DNA from: Adiantum capillus-veneris
Lineage: Eukaryota > Streptophyta > Polypodiopsida > Polypodiales > Pteridaceae
Assembly: GCA_014529385.2 (NCBI GenBank)
Contig: CM043958.1
Span: 79,481,025 to 79,541,024, forward strand
Reading direction: 5' to 3'
DNA length: 60,000 bases
Both the position numbers and the translations under genes were made by a program. Within the stretch, counting starts at the first letter, position 1. The number at the start of each line of letters is the position of its first letter. The notes under the pieces were generated by a model that saw nothing but the letters and a program-made list of their open reading frames with translations, did no database searches and had not been told where the DNA came from. Positions 29,654 through 41,422 of this stretch are shown in pieces.

Positions 29654-29736
29654 ACCTTCCACATAAAGGCCAATGTGGCCGTGAGAGAGAAAAGAAAATC
29701 GTACAAAACATGTACAAGGCCATCACAAGTATGACC

Positions 29737-30129
29737 TCAGTCAATGCCCATTGGCTCCCTATATTTGTGTGCATCCAACTCTAATTGTAGAGGAAGTATA
29801 GAGTGATAAACCACACACTCCTCACCAAAGCCGCATGCATCCTGCATTAGGTATCTCACCATATGTTGCAAAGTGCCCCTATGCTCAAGGCCAACGTCAG
29901 TCATTGCACAACTGACTGCTCCCACTGCAAATGCACCTATCACAAATGCAATCTCGGGTCTTGAGATCAGTATCTCATACATGAGACTCCCGCATGTTGA
30001 TGCAATCTTGGAAATCTCTGCCAATCTAACCATCTCAACCAAACCTGTCTCAAAACTCCACTCATGGAAATAACCTTGACACCCAAACTCCGATCCCTGG
30101 AATCCATCCTCATGTCTATCGCATGTCAC
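29737..30129 (-). pseudogene. Copia RT/RNase H fragment
   Basis: The frame reads CGSLMYEILISRPEIAFVIGAF, the copia block at the end of RT, followed by HMVRYLMQDACGFG. The RNase H signature residues that should follow are absent. The sequence aligns with 8113-8466. Confidence 0.6.
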
Positions 30130-30209
30130 ATGCGCGCCAAGAGCATCTATATGTTAAACCTTGTGTGGCAAGAGCAATGCCTTGCTCCAACTCACACGCA
30201 TCAGCCTCT

Positions 30210-30540
30210 GGCCTAAGCATATCCATGAATGACTAAATCATGATTGAATCCTCAGCACTCAAGCCATTCATATTCGTCATTGTATCCACAAATGACATGC
30301 CCTGATGCACAACTATCTGCACAATTGCCTCAACATGCTCACCAACTAGAGTAACATGCAACCTATCCGCAAAGGAGACATGCCTCGTCTCTCTGCATGG
30401 CTGCGTACTCACGAAGACCGTGTTGTCTTGCATGTGATGTGCTTGCATTGCATGAATCATGCCAACACTAGAAGCTCTCACTATGACTAGCTGTCCACGA
30501 TGCAATCTGAAGTTGTGCTCATCCCAACACTACCTTGCAT
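30210..30540 (-). pseudogene. Pre-integrase-like remnant
   Basis: Text such as GQLVIVRASSVGMIHAMQAH is in the position and style of the GAG_pre-integrase segment of copia (the xGxxVxxGxRxGxLYxM pattern). The His/Cys integrase finger itself is not clear. The remainder of integrase is deleted. Confidence 0.45.
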
Positions 30541-30713
30541 CCACTATCTCGTAATTGACTCACAGAGATCAAGCTCTCTGCACATGGTGTACATATCCTA
30601 ACACGTATGATGCACCATTGTGCAACGATAGTCTGACATCTCCTGCACCAACTAAGTCATGCACTGAATTGTCAGCTAGACACACATGTCCAAGCATACC
30701 ACTAGCATATGTG

Positions 30714-31112
30714 CTAAACCACTAACGACTCGGTGTGACGTGAAAATTTAACACTCGCATCTAGTATCCAATGCAAAGGTAATGTGTCTTCAAAAAATGA
30801 CAAAAGAATGTCAGCAGTAAACATGGAAGGAAAGTCGACATCTCTGTCATGTGTAGCCACATACGCTACATCTACTCCCACATCATCCAAAGTGATAGCA
30901 CCCCTCCTATGTTGTCTCCTACGTTGTCTCATCCGCGCAAAACAACGCCTATGTATATGCCTTGTATGAACACAATGCCAACACAATGCAAGATTTTCCT
31001 CTGACAGTAGGTATCTCTCTAGACTCATTTGTGTCAATAGCATTACACAATATTTTCCATAACTCTCTAGTTGTACATGCATCCAAACCAATGTGATACA
31101 CATACTCACCAA
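30714..31112 (-). pseudogene. Zinc knuckle and degraded protease
   Basis: A good knuckle CWHCVHTRHIHRRC (CX2CX4HX4C) is followed after about 60 residues by WILDASVKFS. That is where the copia protease has WxxDSGAS; the active-site triplet is lost (DAS). It overlaps the gag frame by a shift. Confidence 0.6.
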
Positions 31113-31329
31113 GGTGTAACATGATCGTCAAACGTGCAAGCTCGTCCAAGTCCTCCCACTCATTGATAGTCATAGACTCTGGCCTAGCATCCGTGCCCTA
31201 TAGTGGCAACACTTGGCCCAACTGAGTCAATGCATCATGCATACCTCCTTTCCAATGCTCAAAGTTTGAACCATCAAACTTTGTATGGAAAAGCATAAAC
31301 CCTGCCAATGATGTACATGCCAAATCCAT
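30949..31329 (-). pseudogene. Copia gag N-terminal part
   Basis: Starting at the ATG complementary to 31327-31329, the frame reads MDLACTSLAGFMLF, then HTKFDGSNFEHWKGG, the typical KFDGxNFxxWK start of copia gag. One stop interrupts it near 31200. It then continues with LARLTIMLHLGEYVYHIG and CTTRELWKILCN, the usual LxxxLWxxL block. A frameshift leads to the knuckle frame. It would form the virus-like particle if intact. Confidence 0.65.
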
Positions 31330-32460
31330 GGCAATAATTTGTGACAAGATCAAGCACAAATTGATCAACTGACAAAAGCCAAAGCCTGGCTAACTCACAC
31401 ACCAAGTATTGTCAAATTACAACATAAGCTGGTATAATATCTCTAAGAGAAGAGTCAAAAAATATGGCGATCAATGTAGCAAAACAAGTGAGCAAAACTG
31501 CTCAAATGATGCCAGAAACCCCGTTGTAATCCAAGAGCACTGTGTGGTAACCGATGAAACTATCCTCAAAAATCTCCCTCCTGAAGAGATTACCACGTAC
31601 ATGCCAAATGACATAATTTGGTGAGAAAACACTCTTGCAATGCAATGCCAAAACACTATGGCAAAGTAGCTACTGAGTGCCATTGCAATGAGAACACGAC
31701 TGCAAACCATGTACATAAATAAATAAACTTGCAAGAAAAATCTGACAGATTTTGGCAGTATTTGGCTATCTAACCATAATAACCATACATGCCATAAACA
31801 TGCTTAAAACCATGAGCAAATCATGTGCAAAATCCGCACTCAAGCATACATGAGCTGCCCTAAAGTCTCGACTCTCTAAACCTGGAGAACAATCCTGTAA
31901 TCCAAAACACAAAGTGCATCAGCCACACTCTACAAGCAAGGCATTTACTAGCATAAACTTGGATGCAAATCAACCAAAAAATGGCAAAAATTGATGCTCA
32001 AAACAGTTGAATATTAGCCCACATATGCCATTGCAAGGCAAATAATATCATCCACCAAAAAGCGCACATCATGTGCATCCACGTGGCAATATAAACGAGC
32101 ATTAAGCATGCACCAAATGTGTATCAAATGAGCATCCGAATCAGCTGAAAATTCAGCTCACAATCATGCTAGAAATTCTTGCAAAACTCTTTGCAAATCC
32201 GTGCACCACACTTTTTGAAATGTGCCCAGTCACACAAGTCAATGTAAATAACCTATGATGAATCCATTCTCAAATCCTGAGAGTCCACAAGAATGCATAC
32301 ATCCACAAAGTATTCTCAATGTATGCGCATAAATTTGTTAAAAATCGCAACCCACCTCTCTTCACTGAGAGCAAAACATTAATGCGCAAAACAAGAGAAT
32401 GACAAAGCTCAATCCGAGCTCTCTGAATGTAGCAAATCACCACAATAGGCATACATAATC
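31330..32460 (-). other. Long untranslated leader of the copia element
   Basis: Non-coding sequence upstream of gag on the minus strand. Its distal half is shared in reverse complement with 7480-7985. Confidence 0.5.
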
Positions 32461-32946
32461 TTCAACTTTCTGAACATCCTGCAGGCAGCTGGTCAGCCCA
32501 TATTTTTCAAACCGTTTAGAATTTGCAAAAACTTCCTTCTACAAAGATGTAGATCTAAAAAGAAAACGATTAAGAGTCTCAAAAATGGATATGAAATGGG
32601 TTGTTTTTACAAGTCAAAACAAATCTGTAAAAATTTGGAGCTTGTACTTCACGACTGGGTTACATTTATTCGATCGAATAATGCAATTTATATCGAATAA
32701 ATCGTCATTATTCATGTATTCTCGTATAATACGTGGTATTTTTGAATAATTTCTATTCTTCCAATCGATAGCTTATCGATCAATAGTCTTTTGATCAAAA
32801 CAATATCAATCGAAAATATATCACTCGATACCAAAATCAATTGTAAGACTATCGATCGATACGGTAGATTTTCATTTTAAAAAAATACGTCACTCTTCGA
32901 TACGCTTTCAATCGAGATTGTTTGTAGAGATCTCTCACTCTCTCTG

Positions 32947-33006
<60 letters not shown>

Positions 33007-33034
33007 TCTCTAGCTCTCTCATTCCACTATCTAT
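32461..33034. other. AT-rich stretch with many ATCGA motifs and a (CT)n tract
   Basis: Between about 32670 and 32920 the motif ATCGA/TCGAT recurs over ten times in very AT-rich sequence. It is followed by a (CT)n microsatellite at about 32951-33012. Confidence 0.6.
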
Positions 33035-33480
33035 GTCTCTTGGAGGTAGGAGCTATTGTTCAAACACAAACAATCGACCCCAAAATAACTGAGGTTTCTA
33101 ATATCTATATCAACATAGAGGTAAGATCATGAGCTCGATAACATCCATGTGACTCCTAAGTACTATGCATGACTAATATTCACTAGGAGGTAAGAGCTTT
33201 TGCTCGATCACAACCTAGTGAATTATATAGGTGATCCACCATATTCACTTAGAGGTAAGAGCATAAGCTCGATTACAACAAAGTGAATCCTACTTCATAC
33301 CTTAAACCTCACTTGGAAGTAAGAGAATCGTGTCATAATAACCAATAGGTACTAATGGACCTATTCTTTGTCTACATGGAGGTAAGAACATTTGTTCATG
33401 ACAACCAAAAGACCCTACATGTATTTGTATATCTTATCCATACTTAGAAGTAGAAGACCCTGTTCAAACAACCAAGTATA
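33035..33480 (+). repeat. Degenerate tandem repeat, about 7 units of ~60-70 bp
   Basis: Each unit holds a block like AGGTAAGAGCATTTGCTCGA followed by ACAACCNAGTGAAT-like text. Units start near 33044, 33116, 33188, 33253, 33314, 33379 and 33445. Each carries a weak inverted repeat (GAGC...GCTC). Confidence 0.75.
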
Positions 33481-33676
33481 GAAGTATTACAATTTCGATA
33501 ACCTTTGGTAACCTTTATTGCACATATAAATGTTTGTTTTAATCTTCTAAATCAATGTTTTATCTACCTAGCGAATGATATGTTCCAAAATGTATGAATT
33601 AACACTACATCTATGCACATATTATAGTTATGCTAGATTTTAACCATCAAATATCACTTTTAGTATCTATTCTATA

Positions 33677-33935
33677 TAGCCTCTAATGTTTAGAATTATG
33701 CATTCTCACTAAGCCACTATAGCTAAAAAAATAGCCTCTAATGCTTATAATTATTTATTTATCTATTCTAAAACAAATAGAGCTAAGAGTGTAGCCTCTA
33801 AGGTTTAGAATTATACATTTTCACTAAGACACTATAGCTAAAAAGATAGCCTCTAGTGCTTAGAATTATTTATTTATATAAAACAATAGAGAAAGAATAA
33901 CTTCTATTGCTTAGAATTATAGATGATTCAAATCT
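33677..33935 (+). repeat. Second degenerate tandem repeat
   Basis: The block TAGCCTCTAATGTTTAGAAT with ACTATAGCTAAAAA recurs about four or five times at 55-65 base spacing. It directly precedes the Tat element's first frame. Confidence 0.75.
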
Positions 33936-34145
33936 ACCCATTTTTTAATTTTTAATGTTTTAACATTAAAAATAATCTATTTTCTTTAAAAAATCAAAGG
34001 ATTTTTTAAGTTGACAATTCAACCTTTCTATGTCGAGGGTAACCTGACACTTTGGTGAACAGAATTGTACCTAAAACACGTAAATCTGGGCTTTTTATAC
34101 TATTTCAGAATCAATCGATAATGTTTTTATACTAAGCCAAAGAGA

Positions 34146-34668
34146 ATGGGTGGCGACATGTTTCCTCTTCCTCCACAAATTCCTTCTCGAGCTCAAGATT
34201 ATGGTATTGAGATTAAAGGGGAAGCAGGACCAAGTGGATTGACAACAGAAAAGAAGGGCAAAACAAAAGTGGTAAGCATAATCCGTTTGGAGAATAAAGA
34301 GGATGATTTGGGAGCTATGGTCATGCCTGTAGGTAAGAGGGTTACAAGAGATCATGACATGAGTGATGCAAGTCCAAGCCATAAAAGAGGGAAACAGGTT
34401 GAAACAGGTACAAGTAAAGAGAAGAAGAAGAGAAAGCCCAGGAAACATTACAATGCATCTGACTTTCCTTAGGGAGAAGGGCAACCAAATTATAGTTTAA
34501 GGGCTGATTTTGTGGGTAGAAAGGCTGATGTTACCTTTGGGCAACTCGTGGAGATGTGTCCCAAGTTAAAGAGGCAATGGAAGCACGTAGTCAACCCCAT
34601 GAAGAAGGAGCCTACAAGGGGGTCAGTGAGAGTCCTATCTTTGAAAGCTACCTGATATATGCCCTACT
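34146..34668 (+). pseudogene. Gag C-terminal / linker region
   Basis: The frame from 34146 starts MGGDMFPLPPQIPSRAQDYG and turns Lys-rich near its end (KEKKKRKPRKH), with a stop at 34470-34472. Text in the following stretch (YSLRADFVGRKADVTFGQLV) belongs to the linker before protease in this family. No zinc knuckle is seen. It is non-functional. Confidence 0.55.
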
Positions 34669-36396
34669 ATGGATGCATGGCATAAGAGGAAGTGCATTGG
34701 AGAGGCTTATATTGATGGAGGTGCACAGGTATGTGTTATTACTCAAGCTTGTGTATCAAAGTTGGGACTCAACATGGTGAAGAATTCAGGTTTTCGCATA
34801 AAGCTTGCCAACCAATCAAGGGTGAGGTGCTTGGGAGTTGTAAAGGACTTGGAGGTGGATGTATTTGATGTTAAAGTGCTAGTCAATTGCCATGTTATGC
34901 CCGTGGGTATTGGTGCTTTCCCTCTCATCCTTGGAAGACCATGGTTACAGGCAACCAAAGCTATACAGGATTGGGGACATGGTACCATCACTCTCTACAA
35001 TAGAAGGGGTGATAAGAAGAGGTTTGACATGGCTAGCAAGCAATCTTTGGATGCTGATTTTGATGAGAAAAGTGATGAAGAAGAGTACTCAAGTGAAGAA
35101 GAAGACAATGGGGATGAGGGCAGTGAAGTGGAAGATAGCAGCGATAGTGATCTAGATGTTTCCTCCTTGTTTCTTGAAGAAGAGCATGATGATAAACAAA
35201 GATTTCTTGGCCTTATGGAGAATGAGGATATCTCTAGTCCTTATGAGCAAATTGAAGAGCTGATGCAACCCAAAGTTCAACCTAATGTCAAAGAGGAGCT
35301 AATACAAGGTATGTTGTCTCCCGACTTGACTAGTCATGAGAAGGGTGAGTACCTACATATGATACAACAATTTCCCCATTTATTCATCACTTCTTATGAG
35401 GAAATTAGAGGCTTTAAGGGAGAGGAAATCCACATTCCAATCAAGGAAGGAGCTCAGCCCATACACCAAAAGCTAAGGAGAATGGGACAGGTACAACTTA
35501 ATGCTTTAAAGGAAGAGGTAGACGAGCTTCTTGAAGCAGGCTTCATATGTCCTGTGAACAATGCAGAATGGGTGAGTCTTGTTGTTGTCACACCCAAGAA
35601 GGATGGAAAGTGGAGGATATGTGTTGATTTTAAGCCTCTAAGCGCAGCCATGAAGAGGGATCCATACCCTCTTCCTTTCATAGATGACATACTTGATTCT
35701 ATTGCAGGGCATGAGAGGTATAGCGTATGTGATGGATTCTCTGGATATTTTCAGCTCACCTTGGCTTTGGAAGATCGAAAGAAGACCACATTTATCATGC
35801 CATGGGGATGCTTTTGTTATTGTGTACTTCCTTTTGGTCTTATGAATGGTTGTGCGTGGTATCAAAAGCGCGTCAACAAGGTGTTCTCTCCCTTTCTTGG
35901 CAAGTTTGTGAAGGATCTTATTAATGAATTTTGTGTTTATAGCTCTAGAAAGGATCATTGTGCAAATATTGGGATGGCATTGAAGCAATATGATGAAAGT
36001 GGAGGTCAACTCAACCCAAAGAAATGTCATCTTGCTCAACCAAGAGTGAAGTTTTTGGGGCATATGATCTCAGAGAATGGGATTGAAGCGGATCCTGACA
36101 AAGTGAAGGCTTTGGTGCTCCTCCCATCACCTAAAGATACAAAGCAACTTTCTACTTTTATTCAAAAGGTGAAGTATATGGCAAGGTTCATTCCTTTGTC
36201 CTCTCAACTTCTTTATCCTCTACAACAAGTAGCAAGGTTGGATCCTCGACAATGGACAAATGAATGTGAGGAGGTTTTTCAAGGTATCAAAGAGGTTCTT
36301 GGTTCTCTTCCTGCTATGCAACCTCCTAATTGGGATAAGGAGTTTTATGTGAATCCATCAGTAGGTGAGGATGCTATTGGAGCTATGCTTCTTTAA
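34669..36396 (+). pseudogene. Protease and reverse transcriptase with damaged active site
   Basis: The protease active site is IDGGAQ near residue 20, with FPLILGRPWL near 83-92. An acidic linker (about 125-175) follows. RT runs from about 255: KKDGKWRICVDFKPLS near 309, YSVCDGFSGYFQL near 350 and LPFGLMNG near 388. The YxDD box is replaced by LINEFCVYS near 415, so both catalytic aspartates are lost. Then come NPKKCHLA and VKFLGHMISENGIEADP. The frame stops at a TAA (36394-36396) at the beginning of RNase H. The enzyme would copy RNA to DNA in an intact element; this one cannot. Confidence 0.87.
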
Positions 36397-37455
36397 GGAG
36401 GTAACAATTCCCACTACATGAAGCCTATCTATTGTGCTAGCAGGGTGAAGCTAGAGGTGGAAAGAGGCTATACTGAGGTGGAGCTCATTATGGTGAGTGT
36501 GATTTATGCATGTAGAAGGTTTAGGCATTACCTTCTCCCTAAACCATTCACATTCCTCACTAGCTACACTCTTCTACCTCAATTGGTGAATAGCCCTACT
36601 TTGTCAAAGAGGCTCATGAAGTGGATTGTGGAGCTACAGGAATTCCAATTCTCTTTTCTTGTTGAGGAGAGTACAAGGGCTACATTGGCTGATTTGCTTA
36701 CCTATAAGGAAAGCCCTCTTCATCTTAAGGAGGATGCAGTGAAGAAGCAACATATGGAAGCTCCTGACATAGACAATGCCAATCTATTATTTTTTTATGG
36801 CTCTTACAGGAAAGTGCATGGTGAAGCTTCAGGAGGTGTGGTAGTTTATGATCCTCAAGGTGCTTTGGTAACTAAAAGGAGTTTGAAGCGTACAACACAA
36901 AGCAACAATGAAGCTGAGTATGCTACTTTGGAGAAAGGTCTCAACCTTTGCCTTGAGCTTGGCATCCGTCGTGTGAGGGTAAGAGGTGATGCTCTTTTGG
37001 TGGTGAAGCAAGTACTTGGGGTGTGGCAAAGTAAGAATCCAAGGCTGAAAAATATGTGTTTTCAAGTGAAGAATCTGCTTAAGCATTTTGAAGCTTGGAG
37101 TTTAAGGCATGTGGACAGGTCTCAAAATGAAGAAGCACATGGTGCAGCGCAAGCTTCAGTTGGGAAATTGTATGTAATAAGGGCTGATTCTCCTCTTTAT
37201 TTGGGAAGGGAAGCTTTAGAGAAGGAGGAAGAGTTTCTACAAACAGGTATGCTTCCATCAGAGTTGGAAAAGCCAAAAAAAGTACGCCTTCCTACGTCGT
37301 GCCTACTTGGTGATGCCTTGTATACGAAGGGGGCTGATCTTGTGATGAGAAAAGTGCCTTGGAAAGAGGAAATTTACAAAATTTTAGAGGAAAATCATGA
37401 GGGTTCTTGTGGTGGTCACTTTGCTGCAAAGATCACTTTGCATAAAGTCTTGTAG
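36397..37455 (+). pseudogene. Two RNase H domains, second missing its first Asp
   Basis: This frame continues in phase after the stop. Up to about 36660 it is the degenerate first RNase H plus linker (YCASRVKLEVERGYTEVE, FRHYLLPKPFTF). The second, archaeal-type RNase H follows. Its FFDGS is changed to FFYGS, while NNEAEY, RGDALLVV and NEEAHGAA remain. The integrase zinc region begins (HEGSCGGHF) before a TAG at 37453-37455. The dual RNase H is the signature of the Tat lineage. Confidence 0.83.
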
Positions 37456-38438
37456 GAGGGTTATGTGTGGCCAAGTGTTCAACGTGATGTTCATCATTGG
37501 TGCAAGTCTTGTAAAGAGTGTCAAAGCATGGCAAATAGGGTTCTCAAATCAGAAATTAGAGGCACCATTGTGGCTTATGATGTGTTTGAAAAGTGGGGTA
37601 TTGATGCAATAGGTCCTCTACCTATGACAGCTAGAGGCAAATTGCTGTTGACTATCTATCCAGGTGGGCCGAAGCCAAAGCTGTTAAGCACATAACGAGT
37701 AAAGATGTTTTCTTATTTATATATGAAGATATTTGCTGCAAATTTGGCATGCCATTGGAGTTACTTTCTGACAAGGGTCCAGGTTTCAGGGGAGAGTTGG
37801 TGGATTATCTATGTGAAAAGCTTCATGTGCATCGCAGGTTTACTACTCCATATTATCCCCAATGCAATGGCATGAATGAAAGGTTTAATGGAGAGCTTAT
37901 AAGGATGCTTACAAAGATGACAAGAAACAATGTGAAGACTTGGGATTTAGAGCTACCTTGTGCTCTATGGGCTTATAGGACTGCCATCAAATCAGGTACT
38001 GGTTTTTCTCCCTTCCATCTAGTTTTTGGCAAAGAGGCTTTACTTCCTATTGAGGTGGAGATACCAGCCTTGAAGATGATGGTAAAGCTTGAAGAAGAGC
38101 CCAAGGATGCATTCAAGGAAAGAATTTTATATTTGCAATGTGTACAATTGGATAGGGTGTTAGCTTTTGAGCATTATGAGCAGGTCTTGAAGAAAAATCA
38201 AGCAAAGGCAAATGAGAAGGTAAAGAACAAGGACATCAAGAAGGGTGACATGGTGCTTCGTTACAATAGTAAGCTTGATAGAACTTTTCAAAAGAAATTT
38301 CAAATCAAGTGGCAAGGTCCTTTCTTGGTCTTAAACAGGTTTCCGAATGGCACATATCAGCTTGCTGACTTGGATGGTACCCCGCATAAAGCACGTGTGA
38401 ATGGCTACAGGTTGAAGAAGTATATTGCAAGGTTATGA
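37456..38438 (+). pseudogene. Integrase with frameshift
   Basis: After the TAG the same phase gives HHWCKSCKECQ and WGIDAIGPLP (first catalytic Asp). Near 37640 a deletion shifts the frame. The new frame has SDKGPGF and NERFNGEL (second Asp and Glu) and a GPF module (KWQGPFLV). It ends at a stop at 38436-38438. A further shift leads into a tail ending FCAADHE, matching the tail of the first Tat copy. Confidence 0.83.
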
Positions 38439-38560
38439 CTGTGATTGAGGATGAGCCTTCTTTTGAAGAATTTTCTGATCATGTGGTTAATGATGAAGAT
38501 GAGGTGAAGACTCCCTCATGTGGTTTACAGGATCTCTTTTGTGCTGCTGATCATGAATGA
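38439..38560 (+). pseudogene. Polyprotein tail in the next frame
   Basis: The tail reads MTVIEDEPSFEEF and closes LFCAADHE before TGA, paralleling LFAAADHE at the end of 1193-3142. Confidence 0.7.
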
Positions 38561-38566
38561 TCTAGC

Positions 38567-38587
38567 AGGTTGGGGTGTGGCAAACTA
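38567..38587 (+). promoter_or_regulatory. Polypurine tract
   Basis: GGTTGGGGTGTGG followed by CAAACTA precedes TGTTGGGC. The same junction precedes the minus-strand LTR at 20407. Confidence 0.65.
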
Positions 38588-39457
38588 TGTTGGGCGCATT
38601 TCTGACACCCCGTTTTTTGTAAATTTGTACATATGGACATGACGCCCCATGTCAAAAGGGCGTGTGGGCTTTCTTTTTGTGGGTTTTTTAGCTTTCTTTA
38701 GCAACCACATGTACATGCACTGCAAGTCGCTAGTCTAGTGACAGCTGTCAGGCTACTGTAAGTGCCCGTGAGTGAGTTTTTTGAAGTGAGCCTTGTATAT
38801 AACTAAAACTCATGCAAAAACTAAAAAAAGTTCAGCCAAACATCAGAAATTTGCAGGTTTTAGCTCGTTCTGTCTCCTGGTGCTCTTGGATGCAGTTTTT
38901 TGCCCCGACTAGCCTTCTCTACGTGTAGTCGTGCTGGGACAGCTCTCTGTTTGCGTCAATTTTGCTCATGGGGGCGTATGGAATCAATTTAGTCATCTTC
39001 AGCTTTCTCACCATTCATTTTTCAAGATTTCTCTCAAGCTTTAAAGTGCCCCAATTGGAGTTGTGCTCATCAGGTTACGACTAGTTCTCTGCACGGTTAT
39101 GGCTATGGCAGCCTAGTGGAAAATTGTGTGTAGACAGATTCGGAGGGCATGTATCTATGAATTGTGGAATTGATGTTGAAGTTGTGGGTTTGCAATTTTT
39201 GATTGTGAAAGGAGAGGCTCTTGTCTTCATATGCATTGGTCGGCGTGTGCTGTAAATCCATGCTTTGGCAGGGTTTTGCTCCTATGTGACATAGTCTCTT
39301 GGGTGGGCGACGGCTAGTAAATTCCCAAGGGTCTACTCCTATTGGACTTGTGGTGTTTCAAAAGGATTTTGCGAAGCTTTTGGTGTCTTGTAGTTCTCTT
39401 TCAACGCTCTTGGGTGACATCACTATAGAGGTGTTTCAATTTGCTTGTTTCCCAACA
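38588..39457 (+). repeat. 3' LTR (870 bp)
   Basis: It starts TGTTGGGCGC and ends TTTCCCAACA, giving perfect 7-bp inverted ends (TGTTGGG/CCCAACA). It is similar throughout to 19546-20407 in reverse. The next bases are ACGTG. Confidence 0.85.
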
Positions 39458-41400
39458 ACGTGTGTATGATGAGGTGTAGCACATTGGGTAGGCTTTAGCG
39501 CTACTACCTACAGTCTTAATAAGGCATGAATGAACGTCTACTACACTTATAAGTATAATGGTGCATGGGAGGTTGAGTGACAATGATACATGAGCATTTT
39601 TTAAAGAATATATCGTCACAACAGGCGTCCATTTTGCTTACAAGCTATAATTATAATCCAGCCTTTATGCTCACCTCTGCAGGATATCAGATGATGGTGA
39701 TAGCTGTTTTTTCGGCTCTCTGTAATTGCCATAGTGAGTTATCTCACCCTATCAAATCACTCAAACACTGTGGTTACCCTCACCCTTTCACTGTATATAG
39801 GTGCGTGTGAGTTAGGGGACTTTTCCCATATCTCCTTACTGAAATAAAAAACCCTCAATTAGCTAGTCATTGGGCTAGTTGATCCAAAAAAATAAAAAAT
39901 ATAAAAAATATAAGTATATTATGGCCCATCCGTATGTAAATATTTCTTTGTATATAGGGCCTAAATAAAAGATTTTTTCATAATTATTTTGGTATTTATT
40001 TAAATATTTCTACCTAGGTGTGTGTTATTTATGCTCTGTACATTGCCTCACCATTACCACAATTTTTCTTACCATTTTTCATACTCTTTATTCCATATAG
40101 AAATATTTTCATGTAAGCTTCTCTTATATTTGGTGTAACTCCACCCCAACAAAAATCCAAAAAAACTAGTTTTATTTATGTGTATATTTTTTCACTATTG
40201 TGATTTTTCCCTTCCTACATCTATTTTGTTTTTTTTTTTCTAAAAAATTAGAACACCAAAAATATTTATTTTTTTATGGTAGCCTCATAATGAGAGAGAT
40301 TTCTTTTGACCCCTTTATATTTTTTCCACTTATATTATTTATATTTGACATGTACATATTTTTTAGACCCCTCAATATTTGATTTTCTTAGTTGTACTAT
40401 TCACTTATATCATGATCTCAACAATATCTTCAATTATAAACCTACCAAATAAGGTCAAGGGTAGGTGGCATGCATACATGCACTATGGAGGGCTCACTCT
40501 TGGAGGTATTCAAAAGAATCATCCAAAGAAGGACCCCACAAGGACCTTGTGCAGTTGAAAAAAACGGTCGGTTTTGCTGAATTTTTAAAGTTCACTTGCT
40601 CTCCGAATTTGAAAAGGTGATACAAACAAAAGTTGTAGCTCCTGGGCTGAACTTTTGCCTCAAATTTTTTCATATTTTTTTGAGCTACGAGCTGTGAGCT
40701 ATGATTTTATTAGTGGACCCCAGTTTTCCCATGCTATGCAGCCACACTCTCTCTTCCACTTTATCATTTTCCTCTTTCACACACACTTCTCCACTCATCA
40801 TCCCCACCTCTCTCACCACTCCTCTCTGCACCCTACTCACCTTCTCCTCAACCTTGAAGAATAAGAGAAACCATGGTGAACTCATACCTCCCACACAATT
40901 CCATTCCAAAATTGACCACCTAGTCTCATTTTTCCTCCTCCAAATTACCCATATCTATCAAAAAAACCACAAAATTCAGTCTCTTCTCTTAAAAGACAAC
41001 ATCATGGTGGTTGATTACTCAGCTTCAATTACCTTGTCTCTCAAGGAAGGTCAAGAGTGGAGAAAAAATGTACCGTCAAAGCTAGTGGACCGTCAACAAG
41101 CGTCAAAATTGGCCTTACTCAAGACACTTGGAGCATCAACCTTGTAAGAAATCCACCTTTTCTTACCTCTTAAGAGTTTTTCTTCCTTATTTGTATCCTA
41201 CATGGATACTTCCATTGTAAATATCCAATTCCATTTGTAAATTAATACTAACTCTACTAACACTAACCCACTATGAAAAGTCCTATCACCTCCATTTCTC
41301 TCCTCTCTCTTTCCCCACCAACTTCTTGATAATTCCAAGCAAAAGAAATTAGATAAATTGCTGAAAATCTAACCCAACCATGGTTAGAGGAGTAACCCTA
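39458..41400. other. Unassigned region, AT-rich in the middle
   Basis: I see no coding frame that I trust. From about 39840 to 40440 it is very AT-rich. From 40700 to 41150 it is pyrimidine-rich with a 148-codon frame (40701-41147) without recognisable motifs. It could be the upstream part of a long LTR whose promoter is at 41411. Confidence 0.4.
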
Positions 41401-41410
41401 GCCTTCAAAA

Positions 41411-41422
41411 TTGCTATAAAAG
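41411..41422 (+). promoter_or_regulatory. TATA box, probably of an unidentified LTR
   Basis: GCTATAAAAGGAGG is followed by a purine-rich leader (AAAAGGGGGAGAAGAAAGAG). No gene follows within a kilobase, so an LTR promoter is more likely than a host gene. Confidence 0.4.

Larger units (their letters stand above)
29412..32460 (-). mobile_element. Deleted Ty1/copia element, minus strand
   Basis: On the minus strand the order is: long leader (32460-31330), gag with zinc knuckle, remnant of the protease region, pre-integrase region, then directly the last part of RT. Purine tract and LTR start follow (29653). Integrase and most of RT are missing. The left LTR is not visible. The copy at 7440-8680 is a further deleted form of the same family. 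Confidence 0.7.
34146..39457 (+). mobile_element. Decayed Tat-type Ty3/gypsy element
   Basis: The order is gag tail, protease, RT, RNase H, second RNase H, integrase, polypurine tract, 3' LTR. It is the same family as 1-4375 by protein and the same LTR family as 19546-20407. No 5' LTR could be found left of 34146, so the element is 5'-truncated or its left end has diverged beyond recognition. Stops at 36394 and 37453, shifts near 37640 and 38436, and lost catalytic residues show it is dead. Confidence 0.87.

Noticed and set aside
33035-33480. Possible CRISPR array
   Set aside because: The units are degenerate, adjoining and without unique spacers of constant length, and the surroundings are plant retroelements.
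40701-41147. 148-codon frame
   Set aside because: It lies in pyrimidine-rich DNA with no recognisable domain, and a promoter-like TATA box lies downstream rather than upstream.
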